Assembly: GCA_045578245.1 (NCBI GenBank)
Contig: JAZNJX010000064.1
Location: 1-13,316 of the forward strand
Length of the DNA stretch: 13,316 bases
Direction of reading: 5' to 3'
DNA from: Fimenecus sp045578245
Lineage (GTDB): Bacteria > Bacillota > Clostridia > Oscillospirales > Acutalibacteraceae
The translations under genes and the position numbers were made by a program. Below the pieces are notes generated by a model. It worked only from the letters and a program-made list of their open reading frames with translations, ran no database searches and was not told the origin of the DNA. How positions within the stretch are numbered: the stretch's first letter is position 1; the number at the start of each line of letters is the position of its first letter. Of this stretch, positions 13,151 through 13,316 are shown one piece after another.

Positions 13151-13316
13151 ATGGTACACGAAAACTTAAAAGGTAGAGTTGCAGTTGTTACAGGCGGTGG
13201 CGGTGTGCTTTGCGGTGACTTTGCAAAAACTCTTGCAAAACAAGGTGTTAAAGTTGCAGTTCTTGACTTGAACGAAGCAGCAGCACAGAAAGTTGCTGAC
13301 GAAATCAACGCTGACG
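13151..13316 (+). CDS. SDR family oxidoreductase, probably fructuronate reductase (partial)
   Basis: The first 55 codons of a gene that runs off the right edge. The nucleotide-binding start VAVVTGGGGVLCGDFAKTLA (10-29) is an SDR Rossmann loop in which the usual GxG end is replaced by VLC, a form I associate with the SDRs encoded beside uxuA in Firmicutes. These reduce D-fructuronate to D-mannonate, the substrate of UxuA. The ATG is one base after the uxuA stop, with AAAGGA at 13135-13140, so the two form an operon. A strong polar effect of the uxuA TGA on this gene is possible. The catalytic residues are outside the window. Confidence 0.75.
   Translation, partial: MVHENLKGRVAVVTGGGGVLCGDFAKTLAKQGVKVAVLDLNEAAAQKVADEINAD

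Noticed and set aside
12693..13308. Reverse-strand open frames opposite uxuA and the SDR gene
   Set aside because: They lack ribosome binding sites and family motifs and are antisense to clear conserved coding sequence.

Overview
The window looks like chromosomal DNA from a low-GC, spore-forming Firmicute of the class Clostridia (probably an Oscillospiraceae- or Lachnospiraceae-type gut anaerobe). The evidence is the AT-rich codon use, strong AGGAGG-type ribosome binding sites, SigA-like promoters, a spoVAC sporulation gene, and the trmN6-rsmI gene pair followed by a convergent regulator, a layout that recalls the Bacillus yabB-yabC-abrB region. TGA is used as a normal stop (positions 9004-9006 and 10577-10579), so the genetic code is standard.

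Left part (1-2490). The left edge holds the first 19 codons of a leftward IS3-like transposase gene, whose ribosome binding site lies in a 13-bp hairpin. Next comes a leftward FabG-type short-chain dehydrogenase. A rightward tRNA-Thr(CGT) has its own strong promoter. Only 22 bases after it starts a cytoplasmic GH28 (polygalacturonase-fold) enzyme, closed by a strong terminator.

Middle-left (2490-4640). A 230-base convergent intergenic region carries 22-bp tandem repeats and a long inverted repeat that ends on the stop codon of a stand-alone spoVAC. Divergent from spoVAC is a two-gene unit: a membrane-anchored permuted papain/NlpC-type protein and a lipoprotein with nine QEPEx repeats, followed by a terminator.

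Central operon (4660-10579). One good extended -10 promoter precedes five tightly packed rightward genes: rlmB, a 904-residue degenerate P-type-ATPase-like membrane protein, an MgtC/SapB-family membrane protein, trmN6 and rsmI. Three of the five modify ribosomal RNA or tRNA. The two membrane genes between them are the most unusual part of the window, because the ATPase-like protein has lost its catalytic motifs and sits directly before an MgtC-family gene.

Right part (10571-13316). A leftward XRE regulator overlaps the end of rsmI tail-to-tail by 9 bases and has a near-perfect 21-bp palindrome in its promoter. Divergent from it is a histidine-phosphatase gene. The window ends with a uronate catabolic unit: uxuA (mannonate dehydratase), broken by an in-frame TGA at codon 288, and the start of an SDR that is probably a fructuronate reductase. 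With the GH28 enzyme this suggests use of plant cell-wall uronic acids, although the GH28 gene is about 10 kb away.
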